Source: Streptococcus sp. WB01_FAA12
Lineage (GTDB): Bacteria > Bacillota > Bacilli > Lactobacillales > Streptococcaceae
Direction: 5' to 3'
Assembly (NCBI RefSeq): GCF_012843315.1
Contig: NZ_JABAEX010000008.1
Span: forward strand, 1-64,000
Length of the DNA stretch: 64,000 nucleotides
The notes under the pieces were generated by a model, which was not told the DNA's origin, made no database searches, and saw only the letters and a program-made list of their open reading frames with translations. Made by a program: the position numbers and the translations under genes. Every line of letters starts with the position of its first letter. Within the stretch, counting starts at the first letter, position 1. Shown in pieces: positions 39,258-50,495 of the stretch.

Positions 39258-40958
39258 ATGGAGAAAATCAGTTTAGACTCTCCTAAGACGGGGTCGGACC
39301 TAGTTTTGGAAACACTCCGTGATTTAGGAATTGATACCATATTTGGTTATCCTGGTGGGGCTGTCTTGCCTTTATATGATGCGATTTATAATTTCAAAGG
39401 TATTCGTCACATTTTAGGCCGTCATGAGCAAGGCTGTTTGCACGAAGCTGAAGGTTATGCCAAATCAACTGGAAAGTTGGGTGTCGCCGTCGTCACAAGT
39501 GGACCAGGAGCAACAAATGCCATTACAGGGATCGCGGATGCCATGAGTGATAGTGTTCCTCTTTTGGTCTTTACGGGACAAGTCGCTCGAGCAGGAATTG
39601 GGAAGGATGCCTTTCAGGAGGCGGATATTGTCGGTATTACCATGCCTATTACCAAGTACAATTATCAAGTCCGTGAGACAGCTGATATTCCTCGTATCAT
39701 TACGGAAGCTGTCCATATCGCGACCACAGGTCGTCCGGGCCCAGTCGTGATTGACTTGCCTAAGGATGTATCTGCCTTAGAGACAGACTTCATCTATTCA
39801 CCAGAAGTCCATTTACCGAGTTATCAACCGACGATAGAACCAAATGACATGCAAATCAAGAAAATCTTGAAACAATTGTCTAAGGCTAAGAAACCTGTTT
39901 TGTTGGCAGGTGGTGGTATCAGCTATGCAGAAGCTTCTAATGAACTTAATGAATTTGCTGAACGTTACCAAATTCCAGTTGTGACCAGTCTTTTGGGGCA
40001 AGGAACGATTGCGACAAGTCATCCACTCTTCCTTGGTATGGGAGGCATGCACGGTTCTTTCGCAGCCAACATTGCCATGACCGAAGCGGACTTTATGATT
40101 AGTATTGGTTGCCGTTTCGATGACCGCCTGACTGGTAATCCTAAGACCTTTGCTAAGAATGCCAAGGTTGCTCATATCGACATTGACCCAGCAGAGATTG
40201 GCAAGATTATTAATGCAGATATTCCAGTGGTTGGGGATGCTAAGAAAGCCTTGCAGATGCTACTGGCAGAACCAACTGTTCATAATAATACTGAAAAGTG
40301 GATTGACAAAGTCACTAAGGACAAGAACCGCGTTCGTTCTTATGATAAGAAGGAACGTGTGGTTCAACCGCAGGCAGTCATTGAACGCATCGGCGAGTTG
40401 ACGAATGGAGATGCCATTGTTGTCACAGACGTTGGCCAACACCAAATGTGGACAGCCCAGTATTATCCATATCAGAATGAACGTCAATTGGTCACTTCAG
40501 GTGGCTTGGGTACCATGGGATTTGGAGTTCCTGCAGCTATTGGAGCTAAGATTGCCAATCCAGAAAAAGAAGTAGTTCTGTTTGTCGGTGACGGTGGTTT
40601 CCAAATGACCAACCAAGAACTAGCCATCCTAAACATCTACAAGGTACCCATTAAGGTCGTGATGCTGAATAACCACTCCCTAGGAATGGTTCGTCAGTGG
40701 CAGGAATCTTTCTATGAAGGTAGAACGTCAGAGTCAGTGTTTGATACTCTTCCTGACTTCCAGCTGATGGCACAGGCTTACGGAATCAAAAACTACAAGT
40801 TTGATAATCCAGAGACGATAGAGAAGGATCTAGAATCCATTCTGGAGGATGTGCCCATGTTTATCGAGGTGGACATTTCTCGTAAGGAACAGGTCTTACC
40901 AATGGTACCAGCCGGTAAGAGCAATCATGAGATGTTGGGGGTGAAGTTCCATGCGTAG
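39258..40958 (+). CDS. ilvB: acetolactate synthase large subunit
   Basis: 566 residues, three-domain ThDP enzyme making acetolactate/acetohydroxybutyrate for valine, leucine and isoleucine. FGYPGGAVLPLYDAI with the catalytic Glu in RHEQG, FAD-type central domain, C-terminal GDGGFQMTNQELAILNIY...NN ThDP-magnesium motif. AAAGGGG precedes the ATG. First gene of ilvB-ilvN-ilvC; overlaps ilvN by eight bases. Confidence 0.97.
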   Translation: MEKISLDSPKTGSDLVLETLRDLGIDTIFGYPGGAVLPLYDAIYNFKGIRHILGRHEQGCLHEAEGYAKSTGKLGVAVVTSGPGATNAITGIADAMSDSVPLLVFTGQVARAGIGKDAFQEADIVGITMPITKYNYQVRETADIPRIITEAVHIATTGRPGPVVIDLPKDVSALETDFIYSPEVHLPSYQPTIEPNDMQIKKILKQLSKAKKPVLLAGGGISYAEASNELNEFAERYQIPVVTSLLGQGTIATSHPLFLGMGGMHGSFAANIAMTEADFMISIGCRFDDRLTGNPKTFAKNAKVAHIDIDPAEIGKIINADIPVVGDAKKALQMLLAEPTVHNNTEKWIDKVTKDKNRVRSYDKKERVVQPQAVIERIGELTNGDAIVVTDVGQHQMWTAQYYPYQNERQLVTSGGLGTMGFGVPAAIGAKIANPEKEVVLFVGDGGFQMTNQELAILNIYKVPIKVVMLNNHSLGMVRQWQESFYEGRTSESVFDTLPDFQLMAQAYGIKNYKFDNPETIEKDLESILEDVPMFIEVDISRKEQVLPMVPAGKSNHEMLGVKFHA

Positions 40959-41427
40959 AATGTTAACGGCAAAACTACAAAATCGTTCAGGAGTCCTCAA
41001 TCGTTTTACAGGTGTCCTTTCTCGTCGTCAAGTCAACATTGAGAGTATCTCAGTTGGTGCGACAGAGAATCCTGATGTATCAAGGATTACCATCATTATT
41101 GATGTGGCTTCACATGATGAGGTCGAGCAAATCATCAAGCAACTCAACCGTCAGATCGATGTGATTCGCATTCGGGATATTACAGATAAACCACACTTGG
41201 AAAGAGAAGTTATCTTGGTAAAGGTATCTGCTCCTGCTGAGAAGCGTGCAGAAATCTTGGCTATTATTCAACCTTTCCGTGCAACGGTGGTGGATGTGGC
41301 TCCAAGTTCGATTACGATCCAGATGACTGGAAATGCTGAAAAGAGTGAAGCTTTATTGCGAGTGATTCGACCATACGGTATTAAAAATATCGCTCGTACG
41401 GGTGCAACTGGATTTACCCGCGACTAA
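40951..41427 (+). CDS. ilvN: acetolactate synthase regulatory subunit
   Basis: 158 residues with an N-terminal ACT domain (LQNRSGVLNRFTGVLSRRQV) and the IlvH-type C-terminal domain (REVILVKVSAPAEKRAEILA). It binds valine for feedback inhibition and activates IlvB. Translationally coupled to ilvB. Also called ilvH. Confidence 0.96.
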   Translation: MRRMLTAKLQNRSGVLNRFTGVLSRRQVNIESISVGATENPDVSRITIIIDVASHDEVEQIIKQLNRQIDVIRIRDITDKPHLEREVILVKVSAPAEKRAEILAIIQPFRATVVDVAPSSITIQMTGNAEKSEALLRVIRPYGIKNIARTGATGFTRD

Positions 41428-41461
41428 AAATCTAACTTAAATTTGTTAAACCAGCCTATGA

Positions 41462-42514
<1,053 letters not shown>

Positions 42515-42535
42515 TTCTTAGAATAAAAACAGAAG

Positions 42536-42566
42536 GCGAGTTGGGGGGGACCTAACTCGCTTTTTA
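42536..42566 (+). terminator. terminator between ilvC and ilvA
   Basis: GCGAGTTGG / CCTAACTCGC stem with a TTTTT tail, 21 bases after ilvC. It suggests lower or separately controlled ilvA expression, since no clear ilvA promoter is visible in the remaining 26 bases. Confidence 0.78.
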
Positions 42567-42592
42567 CCTTGTAAAGTATTTGAGGAGGAGAC

Positions 42593-43843
42593 ATGCTAAG
42601 TGCAAAAGATGTGGTGAAAGCCCACAAAGTTTTAAGTGGTGTAGTAGTGAATACACCACTGGAATATGATCATTACTTATCAGAAAAGTATGGAGCTAAG
42701 ATCTATCTGAAAAAGGAGAATGCGCAAAGAGTTCGCTCTTTTAAAATTCGCGGAGCCTATTATGCCATTTCTCAACTATCAAAAGAAGAACGTGAGCGTG
42801 GTGTAGTCTGTGCCTCTGCGGGAAATCATGCCCAAGGTGTCGCCTATACTTGTAAGGAGATGAAGATTCCTGCAACAATTTTTATGCCCATCACAACACC
42901 GCAACAAAAGATTGGGCAGGTTCGCTTTTTCGGTGGAGAGTTTGTGACAATCAAGTTGGTTGGGGATACATTTGATGCTTCTGCTAAGGCAGCGCAAGAG
43001 TTTACGTTGTCAGAAAACCGTACCTTCATTGATCCTTTTGATGATATCCATGTTCAAGCTGGTCAAGGGACTGTAGCCTATGAAATTCTTGAAGAAGCCC
43101 GTAAAGAGTCTATTGATTTTGATACAGTACTAGTTCCGGTAGGTGGTGGCGGACTGATTGCAGGGGTTTCGACCTATATCAAAGAAACCAATCCCGCTAT
43201 CGAGGTGATTGGTGTAGAAGCCAATGGTGCCCGTTCGATGAAGGCAGCCTTTGAGGCTGGAGGACCAGTTAAACTCAAAGAAATTGACAAATTTGCTGAT
43301 GGAATAGCTGTGCAGAAAGTTGGGCAGTTGACTTATGAAGCAACTCGTCAGAATGTTGAAACTCTTATTGGAGTAGATGAGGGTTTGATTTCGGAGACCT
43401 TGATTGATCTTTATTCTAAGCAAGGGATTGTCGCCGAACCTGCTGGAGCGGCCAGCATTGCAGCCTTGGAAGTTCTATCAGACTATATCAAAGGTAAGAC
43501 GATTTGCTGTATCATTTCTGGGGGAAATAACGATATCAACCGTATGCCAGAGATGGAAGAACGTGCCTTGATTTACGATGGCATCAAGCATTACTTTGTA
43601 GTCAATTTCCCACAACGTCCAGGAGCTCTACGAGAGTTTGTAAATGACATTTTGGGGCCAAATGATGACATCACTCGTTTTGAATATATCAAACGAGCAA
43701 GCAAGGGGACAGGGCCAGTCTTGATTGGGATTGCTCTTGCTGATAAGCATGATTATGCTGGCTTGATTCATCGGATGGAAAAGTTTGACCCATCTTATAT
43801 CAATCTGAACGGAAATGAGACTTTGTATAATATGCTAGTCTAA
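42593..43843 (+). CDS. ilvA: threonine deaminase (biosynthetic)
   Basis: 416 residues, PLP fold type II. Lys51 in RVRSFKIRGAYYA binds PLP; the glycine loop is VPVGGGGLIAGV, and a second PLP-site segment is IISGGNNDINR. One C-terminal ACT-like regulatory domain (about 335-416: HYFVVNFPQRPGALREFVND). Makes 2-oxobutyrate, committing threonine to isoleucine. AGGAGGAG precedes the ATG. Confidence 0.97.
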   Translation: MLSAKDVVKAHKVLSGVVVNTPLEYDHYLSEKYGAKIYLKKENAQRVRSFKIRGAYYAISQLSKEERERGVVCASAGNHAQGVAYTCKEMKIPATIFMPITTPQQKIGQVRFFGGEFVTIKLVGDTFDASAKAAQEFTLSENRTFIDPFDDIHVQAGQGTVAYEILEEARKESIDFDTVLVPVGGGGLIAGVSTYIKETNPAIEVIGVEANGARSMKAAFEAGGPVKLKEIDKFADGIAVQKVGQLTYEATRQNVETLIGVDEGLISETLIDLYSKQGIVAEPAGAASIAALEVLSDYIKGKTICCIISGGNNDINRMPEMEERALIYDGIKHYFVVNFPQRPGALREFVNDILGPNDDITRFEYIKRASKGTGPVLIGIALADKHDYAGLIHRMEKFDPSYINLNGNETLYNMLV

Positions 43844-43877
43844 AATAAATTTGCTATCATATTATTTGCCAATTTCC

Positions 43878-43894
43878 TATAATGATGCTATAAT
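43878..43894 (+). promoter_or_regulatory. two candidate -10 boxes for the SPFH gene
   Basis: TATAAT at 43878-43883 and TGCTATAAT (-10 43889-43894). Confidence 0.5.
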
Positions 43895-43920
43895 GATGGT
43901 GACGAAAGGGGGAGATTCCC

Positions 43921-44817
43921 ATGGTTTTACATGTTTTACTTGTTCTCTTTATTCTAGTGCTGATTGCATCAGCGATTATTGTCAGCTCTGTGTATGTGGT
44001 ACGACAACAGTCTGTCGCTATTATCGAGCGTTTTGGTAAATACCAAAAGTTGAGTAATAGTGGTATTCATGTACGAGCACCTTTTGGAATTGATAGAATT
44101 GCGGCCAGGGTGCAGTTGCGTCTATTGCAAAGTGAGATCGTCGTGGAAACAAAAACACAAGATAATGTATTTGTGACCATGAATGTGGCGACTCAGTATC
44201 GTGTGAATGAGAACAATGTCACAGATGCTTACTATAAACTAATGAGACCAGAAGCTCAAATCAAATCCTATATTGAGGATGCCTTGCGTTCGTCTGTACC
44301 TAAATTGACCTTGGATGAATTATTTGAGAAAAAAGATGAAATCGCATTAGAAGTTCAAAAGCAAGTAGCAGAAGAAATGTCTACATATGGTTACATCATT
44401 GTAAAAACATTGATTACGAAGGTTGAGCCTGACGCTGAAGTTAAACAATCAATGAATGAAATCAATGCTGCCCAACGTAAGAGAGTCGCTGCGCAAGAAC
44501 TTGCAGAAGCAGATAAGATTAAGATTGTGACAGCGGCGGAAGCAGAGGCAGAAAAAGATCGCCTACACGGGGTAGGGATTGCAGAACAGCGTAAGGCTAT
44601 TGTTGACGGACTTGCTGATTCTATTCAAGAATTAAAAGGAGCCAATGTTGAACTCACGGAAGCCCAGATTATGTCCATTCTATTAACAAATCAGTATTTG
44701 GATACTTTGAATAATTTCGCAGACAATAAGGGCAATAATACCATCTTCCTACCAGCAAATCCTGATGGAGTTGAAGATATACGAACAAGCATATTATCAG
44801 CTTTAAAAGCTAAGTAA
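43921..44817 (+). CDS. SPFH/band 7 membrane protein
   Basis: 298 residues. N-terminal membrane anchor (VLHVLLVLFILVLIASAIIVSSVYVV), then a stomatin-type band 7 domain (VRQQSVAIIERFGKY ... VQLRLLQSEIVVETKTQD) and an Ala/Glu-rich coiled coil (AAEAEAEKDRLHGVGIAEQRK). It forms membrane microdomain scaffolds in other bacteria. GGGGGAG precedes the ATG. Followed by a small gene after 102 bases without terminator. Confidence 0.92.
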   Translation: MVLHVLLVLFILVLIASAIIVSSVYVVRQQSVAIIERFGKYQKLSNSGIHVRAPFGIDRIAARVQLRLLQSEIVVETKTQDNVFVTMNVATQYRVNENNVTDAYYKLMRPEAQIKSYIEDALRSSVPKLTLDELFEKKDEIALEVQKQVAEEMSTYGYIIVKTLITKVEPDAEVKQSMNEINAAQRKRVAAQELAEADKIKIVTAAEAEAEKDRLHGVGIAEQRKAIVDGLADSIQELKGANVELTEAQIMSILLTNQYLDTLNNFADNKGNNTIFLPANPDGVEDIRTSILSALKAK

Positions 44818-44919
44818 TAACAATTCATTATTTGTTTTCAATAAGTAGATGTTTTTTGTAGATAATCCTAAAAGAATGGATATATTTCAGTATCGTAAAG
44901 AACAAAATAGGAGAAGAAC

Positions 44920-45135
44920 ATGGCTAAATCAAACTTTGAAAAAGTAGAATCAGTTGTTGGCTGGGTTCGTGATAAGAAAATCACAGGTTACCGTATCTCT
45001 AAGGAAACAAATGCGCGTGAAATGTCAATCATCGCTCTAGCGCAAGGTCGTGCAAAGGTAAAAAATATTTCATTTGAAACAGCTCTAGGCTTGATTGATT
45101 TTTATGATAAGAATCATGAAAAATTTGAAGATTAA
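44920..45135 (+). CDS. small protein, possible helix-turn-helix
   Basis: 71 residues, start preceded by AGGAGAAGAAC. The run ITGYRISKETNAREMSIIAL followed by KVKNISFETALGLIDFYD has the spacing of a Cro/XRE-like helix-turn-helix, but the similarity is loose. No partner is evident; it may be read from the SPFH transcript. Confidence 0.65.
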   Translation: MAKSNFEKVESVVGWVRDKKITGYRISKETNAREMSIIALAQGRAKVKNISFETALGLIDFYDKNHEKFED

Positions 45136-45146
45136 ACTAGGCTTAC

Positions 45147-45176
45147 AGGCAGATTCTTAAAATGGGTCTGCCTTTT
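45147..45176 (+). terminator. terminator after the 71-residue gene
   Basis: AGGCAGA/TCTGCCT stem with TTTTG tail. Confidence 0.65.
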
Positions 45177-45193
45177 GTTTTGCAAACAGTTAG

Positions 45194-45220
45194 CAAAAAG
45201 ACTGCATAAAATATGCAGCC
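45194..45220 (-). terminator. terminator after glnQ
   Basis: On the minus strand: GGCTGCATA/TATGCAGTC stem and TTTTT tail, nine bases past the glnQ stop. Confidence 0.8.
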
Positions 45221-45228
45221 TTTGTTTG

Positions 45229-45969
45229 TTAGTTGAGATAGCGTTGAAGAAATTCTCGTGTTCGTTCCTCTTTAGGGTTCGTGAAGAGGTCTTCTGGTTT
45301 GCCTTCTTCTGCAATGACGCCTTTGTCCATGAAGATGACACGGTGAGAGACATCGCGGGCGAATTCCATCTCGTGGGTTACGACGATCATGGTCAAGCCT
45401 TCTTGAGCCAAATCCTGCATAATTTTGAGGACTTCTCCGACCATTTCCGGGTCAAGAGCAGATGTTGGTTCGTCGAAGAGAATGGCATCAGGATTCATGG
45501 AGAGAGCGCGAGCGATGGCTACACGCTGCTTTTGTCCACCAGAGAGTTGTTTAGGCTTGGCTTGCCAATAACGTTCTCCCATACCAACTTTTTCGAGATT
45601 TTCTTTTGCAATTCTTTCAGCTTCAGAGTGGTCGCGTTTGAGTACAGTCGTTTGGGCAACGATAGTATTTTCAAGGACATTCAGGTTTTCAAATAGATTA
45701 AAGGATTGGAAAACCATACCGAGTTTTTCACGATAATGGGTGAGGTTATAGCCTTTTTCTAAGACGTTTTCTCCTCGATAGAGAATTTCTCCCTCTGTAG
45801 GTGTTTCTAGTAAATTGATCGAACGAAGGAAGGTTGATTTTCCGCTTCCTGAGCTTCCGATGATGGAAATAACCTCTCCTTTATGGACGGTGAGAGAAAT
45901 GTCTTTTAGCACTTCGTTTTGCCCATAGGATTTTTTGAGGTGTTTGATTTCAAGGATTGGTTGTGTCAT
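45229..45969 (-). CDS. glnQ: polar amino acid ABC transporter ATPase (glutamine type)
   Basis: 246 residues. Walker [10 protein letters not shown] (about 36-44), Q-loop VFQSFNLF, signature LSGGQKQR, Walker [14 protein letters not shown]-loop VTHEME. Energises the fused receptor/permease encoded just upstream; the genes overlap by four bases (ATGA). GGAGG precedes the start. Confidence 0.95.
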   Translation of the reverse strand: MTQPILEIKHLKKSYGQNEVLKDISLTVHKGEVISIIGSSGSGKSTFLRSINLLETPTEGEILYRGENVLEKGYNLTHYREKLGMVFQSFNLFENLNVLENTIVAQTTVLKRDHSEAERIAKENLEKVGMGERYWQAKPKQLSGGQKQRVAIARALSMNPDAILFDEPTSALDPEMVGEVLKIMQDLAQEGLTMIVVTHEMEFARDVSHRVIFMDKGVIAEEGKPEDLFTNPKEERTREFLQRYLN

Positions 45970-47531
45970 TTTTTCAAATCCTCCGTTTGCATTTGGTTAG
46001 CACCTGTAGTATAGGTATCCATGTCCATACGGCGTTCGATGAAGCGTAGGATACGCGTTACGGTGAAGGTGAGGACAAAGTAAATCACGGCAATGATTGT
46101 AAAGGTCTGGAAGTATTGGTAGGTTTGAGTTGCGACAGTATTTCCTGAGAAATAAAGCTCAACAACTGAAATAACGTTCAATACAGAGGTATCTTTGATA
46201 TTGATAACAAACTCATTACCAGTAGCAGGTAAGATATTGCGAACGACCTGAGGGAGGACAACCTTGCGCATGGTCTGATTATGGGTCATACCAAGAGCAG
46301 TTGCGGCTTCAAATTGTCCCTTGTCGACTGCTAGGATACCTCCACGGACGATTTCTGTCATATAGGCACCCGTGTTGATTGAAACGATGAAGATGGCAGC
46401 CAGTGTACGATCGAGATTGATTCCGAAGGCTTGTGCTGTACCGTAGTAGATAACCATCGATTGAACAATCATTGGCGTACCACGGAAGATCTCAATATAG
46501 ACATTGAGAATCCAGCCAAGTAGTTTTTGCAAGCCATAGATGGCCTTGTTTTCAGATAGAGGGGCCGTACGGAAGACCCCGATTGCAAGTCCGATAATGA
46601 GACCTGTGATGGTTCCGATAATGGAGATTAAGAGTGTGATACCAGCACCACGCAAGAGTTGTTGCCAGTTTTCAGAAAGGATCTTAGCGACTTGGCTAAA
46701 GAAACTACTTTCTTCCTCCGTTGTTGTCGCCTCAACTGGTTGCTCTTTGATCATACGATCCATGAGGGCTACTTGCTCATCCTTAGAGATGGTTTCGATA
46801 CTCGCATTGATTTGGCTGATACGGCTGTCATCTTTACGAAGACCAATGGCAATAGCGGTGTCTTCTTCGCCAGTTTTGAAACCTGGTTGGGGTTGAATCA
46901 TTTTGAACTTAGCGTTGGCAGATTCAGCGGTCAGGGCTTCAGGTCGTTCAGAAACATAGGCATCGATAACACCAGCCTCTAGAGCTTGACGCATTTGGGC
47001 AAAGTCTCCCATAGCTGTTTCTTTTTTGGCACCTGGAATTTGAGAAATCAAGTCATAAAGGTAAACGCCTTGTTGAGATGTGATTTTTGCTCCGCTAAAG
47101 TCGTTTAAAGATTTGGCGTTGGCATAGGCGGAGTCCTTTTTGACCAATAGAACAGGTTCACTAGTATAGTAACTGCTTGAAAAGGCAATTTCTTGTTTAC
47201 GTTCAGCCGTTGGGCTCATACCTGCAATGATCATATCGATTTTGCCAGAAGTAAGGGCTGGAACAAGCCCTTCCCATTTGGTTTTCACGACCAAAGGTTC
47301 CTTGCCTAAGTCTTTGGCAATCTTTTTAGCAATTTGAACATCGTAGCCGTTGGCATATTGGTTGGTACCGTCGATTTTGACGGCGCCGTTACTATCATCG
47401 TCTTGGGTCCAGTTGAAGGGGGCGTAAGCAGCCTCCATCCCGATGCGTAAATATTCGTCGGCTTGGACTTGGCTAACTAGTCCTAAGGTAAGGGCTAGGC
47501 TAGCAAGGATAGATAAGCATAATTTTTTCAT
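45966..47531 (-). CDS. fused amino-acid-binding protein/ABC permease (GlnHP type)
   Basis: 521 residues from ATG 47531 (GGAGAAAAC upstream; a longer reading has no ribosome site). Signal peptide to about residue 23 ([19 protein letters not shown]), extracellular solute-binding domain (about 25-255: [28 protein letters not shown]), then the permease domain (about 285-505) with the EAA loop [20 protein letters not shown]. This fused layout is common in streptococci for glutamine/glutamate uptake. Confidence 0.95.
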   Translation of the reverse strand: MKKLCLSILASLALTLGLVSQVQADEYLRIGMEAAYAPFNWTQDDDSNGAVKIDGTNQYANGYDVQIAKKIAKDLGKEPLVVKTKWEGLVPALTSGKIDMIIAGMSPTAERKQEIAFSSSYYTSEPVLLVKKDSAYANAKSLNDFSGAKITSQQGVYLYDLISQIPGAKKETAMGDFAQMRQALEAGVIDAYVSERPEALTAESANAKFKMIQPQPGFKTGEEDTAIAIGLRKDDSRISQINASIETISKDEQVALMDRMIKEQPVEATTTEEESSFFSQVAKILSENWQQLLRGAGITLLISIIGTITGLIIGLAIGVFRTAPLSENKAIYGLQKLLGWILNVYIEIFRGTPMIVQSMVIYYGTAQAFGINLDRTLAAIFIVSINTGAYMTEIVRGGILAVDKGQFEAATALGMTHNQTMRKVVLPQVVRNILPATGNEFVINIKDTSVLNVISVVELYFSGNTVATQTYQYFQTFTIIAVIYFVLTFTVTRILRFIERRMDMDTYTTGANQMQTEDLKK

Positions 47532-47568
47532 GTTTTCTCCTATTTCTAGTCTAAAAATGACTCTCTCT

Positions 47569-47597
47569 ATTGTATCTAAAAATAGTGAGATTTTCAA
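47569..47597 (-). promoter_or_regulatory. promoter of the glnHP-type operon
   Basis: Minus strand: TTGAAA (47592-47597), 17-bp spacer, TACAAT (47569-47574). Confidence 0.75.
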
Positions 47598-47627
47598 TAC
47601 AAGTAAGCCTTTACTTATAAAAAATGA

Positions 47628-47633
47628 TATAAT
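47628..47633 (+). promoter_or_regulatory. -10 of the DUF2207 gene
   Basis: Extended TGATATAAT (TATAAT 47628-47633), 30 bases before the GTG start. Confidence 0.55.
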
Positions 47634-47663
47634 GATAGCAAAGATAAAAAGGGGGATTGTGTT

Positions 47664-49553
47664 GTGAAAAAGACTTTTTTCTTGCTTTTATTTAGCTTGT
47701 TTTGTATTTTACCACTCTCTGTTTTTGCGGTTGATTTCAAGATTCGCTCTTATCAAGGTGATTTGTATATTCATGCAGATAATACAGCAGAATTTAGGGA
47801 GAAAGTAGTCTATTATTTTGATGAAGACTTTAATGGACAACTAGTAGGACTTGGCCATGCGGGTAAGATGCCAAAGGGCTTTGAAATAGATTCCAGTCCG
47901 AAGATTCAGGTATGGAAGAATGCTGCTACCATTGAAAATGTCAATAGTGAAGTGATAGAAGAATCGGAAGGCTATACTGTAAAAGTGTATAATCCAGGCC
48001 AAGGGGGGGATACCGTTGAAGTGGTAATCACATGGCAACTAAAAAATCTCTTATTTCTATATGATGATATCGCGGAACTTAATTGGCAGCCCCTGACGGA
48101 TAGTTCAGAACCTATCGAAAAATTTGAGTTTCGAGTAACGGGCTTTAATGGAGCAGAAAAATTATTCTTTCATACAGGGAAACTCTTTACAGAGGGCAAG
48201 GTAGAAAAGATAGATGGTGATTATCGTGTTCATTTACAGAACCTACCTCGTCAGCGTGGGGTTGAATTGCATGCATATTGGCCTAGAAAAGATTTTGGAA
48301 CAGCTTTGGATCAGGGATTGAAGGGCAATCGTTTAGCAGAATTTGAACAAATAGAGGAATCCATTACTGCTGAAAAAGCTCAAAGCAAAGCTCTGGTTAC
48401 GTGGATCATCCCTTTGCTACTCTCGCTTTCTTTAGTCTTTAGTGTTATTTTATACTGCATTTACAGAAGAAAAACCTCCCCATCGAAGAAATATGCTAAA
48501 AATCACCGTCTCTATGAACCGCCAATGGACTTAGAACCGATGGTTTTATCGGAAACTGTTTACTCTACTTCTTTAGAGGAAGTCAGCCCCTTGACCAAGG
48601 GAGGAGGGAAGTTCACCTTTGACCAACTCGTTCAGGCCACTTTATTGGATGTGATTGACCGTGGAAATGTTTCAATCATCTCAAATGGAGATGAGGTCCG
48701 TCTAAAAGTCGTAAAAGAAAAAGGATTGGCAAGTTTTGAAAAAGATTGCCTTAATTTGGCCTTTTCAGGAAGAGAAGAAGTGCTTGTTTCAGATTTGTTT
48801 GCAGATTACCAAGTGTCAACTAGTCTTTACCAAGGTGCCAAAGCAGCTGATGAAAAAAGGATTCAGAAAACAGGACGTAAGCTTAAGTCTTCTTTCGAGC
48901 AAGCTCTGAAGCAGATGCAGGATGGGGTGAGAAAGCGGGTTTCCTCTTTGCAACTTCCAGATTATTATCGTCCACTGAGTAATGGGGAAAAAATCCTGCG
49001 ATTGACGATAGGTGTCTCTACGCTTCTACCTGCTTTCGTTGGTTTTGGCTGGTTCTTGTATAGTTTGGATGCTCACGGGTACCTTTCTCTGCCACTTCCT
49101 ATCCTTGGGTTTGTGAGCTTGATGTTAGCTGCCGTCTATTATTGGACGACCCGATTTGATACTCGTGATGGTGTTTTAAACGAAGAAGGACTAGAAGCAT
49201 ACTATCTCTGGACTAGTTTTGAAAACATGCTTCGCGATATCGCTCACCTAGACAAGGCAGAATTAGAGAGTATTGTTCTTTGGAATCGCCTCCTTGTCTA
49301 TGCTACTTTATTTGGTTATGCGGACAAGGTGAGTCATTTGATGAAATCTTATCAGATTCAAGTTGAGAATCCAGATATCAATCTTTACGTAGCTTATGGC
49401 TGGCACAGTATGTTTTATCATTCAACTGCTCAAATGAGCCACTATGCTAGTATTGCAAATACAGCTAGTAACTACTCTGTATCTTCTGGAAGTGGTTCGT
49501 CAGGTGGCGGATTCTCAGGAGGCGGAGGCGGTGGTAGCATCGGCGCCTTCTAG
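47664..49553 (+). CDS. DUF2207 membrane protein
   Basis: 629 residues, GTG start after GGGGGATTGTGTT. Signal peptide KKTFFLLLFSLFCILPLSVFA, extracellular DUF2207 domain (about 25-235), a membrane helix (about 245-268: ALVTWIIPLLLSLSLVFSVIL), a cytoplasmic part, a pair of helices near 445-490, and a C-terminal Gly/Ser-rich tail (SGSGSSGGGFSGGGGGGS) characteristic of the family. Function unknown. Monocistronic. Confidence 0.9.
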   Translation: MKKTFFLLLFSLFCILPLSVFAVDFKIRSYQGDLYIHADNTAEFREKVVYYFDEDFNGQLVGLGHAGKMPKGFEIDSSPKIQVWKNAATIENVNSEVIEESEGYTVKVYNPGQGGDTVEVVITWQLKNLLFLYDDIAELNWQPLTDSSEPIEKFEFRVTGFNGAEKLFFHTGKLFTEGKVEKIDGDYRVHLQNLPRQRGVELHAYWPRKDFGTALDQGLKGNRLAEFEQIEESITAEKAQSKALVTWIIPLLLSLSLVFSVILYCIYRRKTSPSKKYAKNHRLYEPPMDLEPMVLSETVYSTSLEEVSPLTKGGGKFTFDQLVQATLLDVIDRGNVSIISNGDEVRLKVVKEKGLASFEKDCLNLAFSGREEVLVSDLFADYQVSTSLYQGAKAADEKRIQKTGRKLKSSFEQALKQMQDGVRKRVSSLQLPDYYRPLSNGEKILRLTIGVSTLLPAFVGFGWFLYSLDAHGYLSLPLPILGFVSLMLAAVYYWTTRFDTRDGVLNEEGLEAYYLWTSFENMLRDIAHLDKAELESIVLWNRLLVYATLFGYADKVSHLMKSYQIQVENPDINLYVAYGWHSMFYHSTAQMSHYASIANTASNYSVSSGSGSSGGGFSGGGGGGSIGAF

Positions 49554-49584
49554 AAAAAATCTATCGCAACATCCGAAATTATGC

Positions 49585-49590
49585 TATAAT
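49585..49590 (+). promoter_or_regulatory. -10 of uppP
   Basis: Extended TGCTATAAT (TATAAT 49585-49590). Confidence 0.5.
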
Positions 49591-49614
49591 AGAGGACAGA
49601 AAAAGGAGTAATGT

Positions 49615-50460
49615 ATGTATTTTATTGAAATTTTGAAGTCAATCTTTTTTGGGATTGTTGAAGGAATTACAGAATGGTTGCCCATTTCAAGTACAGGTCA
49701 CTTGATTTTGGTTGAAGAATTTGTCCAATACAAGGACCAAAATGAAGCCTTCATGTCCATGTTTAATGTTGTCATTCAGCTCGGTGCCATTTTAGCAGTT
49801 ATGGTAATTTACTTTAACAAGCTCAATCCCTTCAAACCTGGTAAAAACAAGGTCGAAGTTCGTCGAACTTGGCAGTTGTGGTCAAAAGTCTTCGTTGCAA
49901 CCTTGCCTTTGCTATTGGTCTTTAAACTAGATGATTGGTTTGATGCCAACTTCCACAACATGGTTTCAGTTGCCATTATGTTGATTATCTATGGTGTTGC
50001 CTTTATCTATCTTGAAAAAAGAAATAAGGCCCAAGCTATTGAACCAACAGTAACAGAGCTAGACAAGTTGCCTTATAAAACAGCCCTTTACATTGGGCTC
50101 TTCCAAGTCCTCGCCCTTTTACCAGGAACAAGTCGTTCAGGTGCTACTATCGTCGGTGGTTTGTTGAATGGGACAAGCCGCTCTGTTGTAACGGAGTTTA
50201 CCTTTTACCTTGGGATTCCTGTTATGTTCGGAGCTAGTGCTTTAAAGATTTTCAAATTTGTTAAAGCAGGTCAACTCTTGAGTTTTGGCCAACTGTTCTT
50301 GCTCTTGGTCGCTATGGGAGTTGCCTTTGCAGTCAGCATGGTTGCCATTCGTTTCTTGACCAGCTATGTGAAGAAACACGACTTTACACTCTTTGGTAAA
50401 TACCGTATCGTACTCGGTAGTGTCTTGTTGCTCTATAGTTTTGTGCGTTTGTTTGTATAA
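49615..50460 (+). CDS. uppP: undecaprenyl-diphosphatase UppP (BacA)
   Basis: 281 residues, multi-pass. Motifs [18 protein letters not shown] and [16 protein letters not shown] hold the conserved Glu, Ser and Arg of the active site. It recycles the lipid carrier for peptidoglycan and teichoic acid synthesis and gives bacitracin tolerance. AAGGAG precedes the ATG at 49615; an overlapping ATG four bases earlier is in another frame. Confidence 0.97.
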   Translation: MYFIEILKSIFFGIVEGITEWLPISSTGHLILVEEFVQYKDQNEAFMSMFNVVIQLGAILAVMVIYFNKLNPFKPGKNKVEVRRTWQLWSKVFVATLPLLLVFKLDDWFDANFHNMVSVAIMLIIYGVAFIYLEKRNKAQAIEPTVTELDKLPYKTALYIGLFQVLALLPGTSRSGATIVGGLLNGTSRSVVTEFTFYLGIPVMFGASALKIFKFVKAGQLLSFGQLFLLLVAMGVAFAVSMVAIRFLTSYVKKHDFTLFGKYRIVLGSVLLLYSFVRLFV

Positions 50461-50461
50461 G

Positions 50462-50495
50462 AAAAAGCTTGAGGGAATTTTCCTTCAAGCTTTTT
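50462..50495. terminator. bidirectional terminator between uppP and dinB
   Basis: AAAAAGCTTGA.GGGA/TCC.TTCAAGCTTTTT stem serves both convergent genes; its right end touches the dinB stop codon. Confidence 0.88.

Noticed and set aside
45175..45696. 173-codon frame opposite glnQ
   Set aside because: Complement of a clear ABC ATPase; its residue order mirrors conserved glnQ codons.
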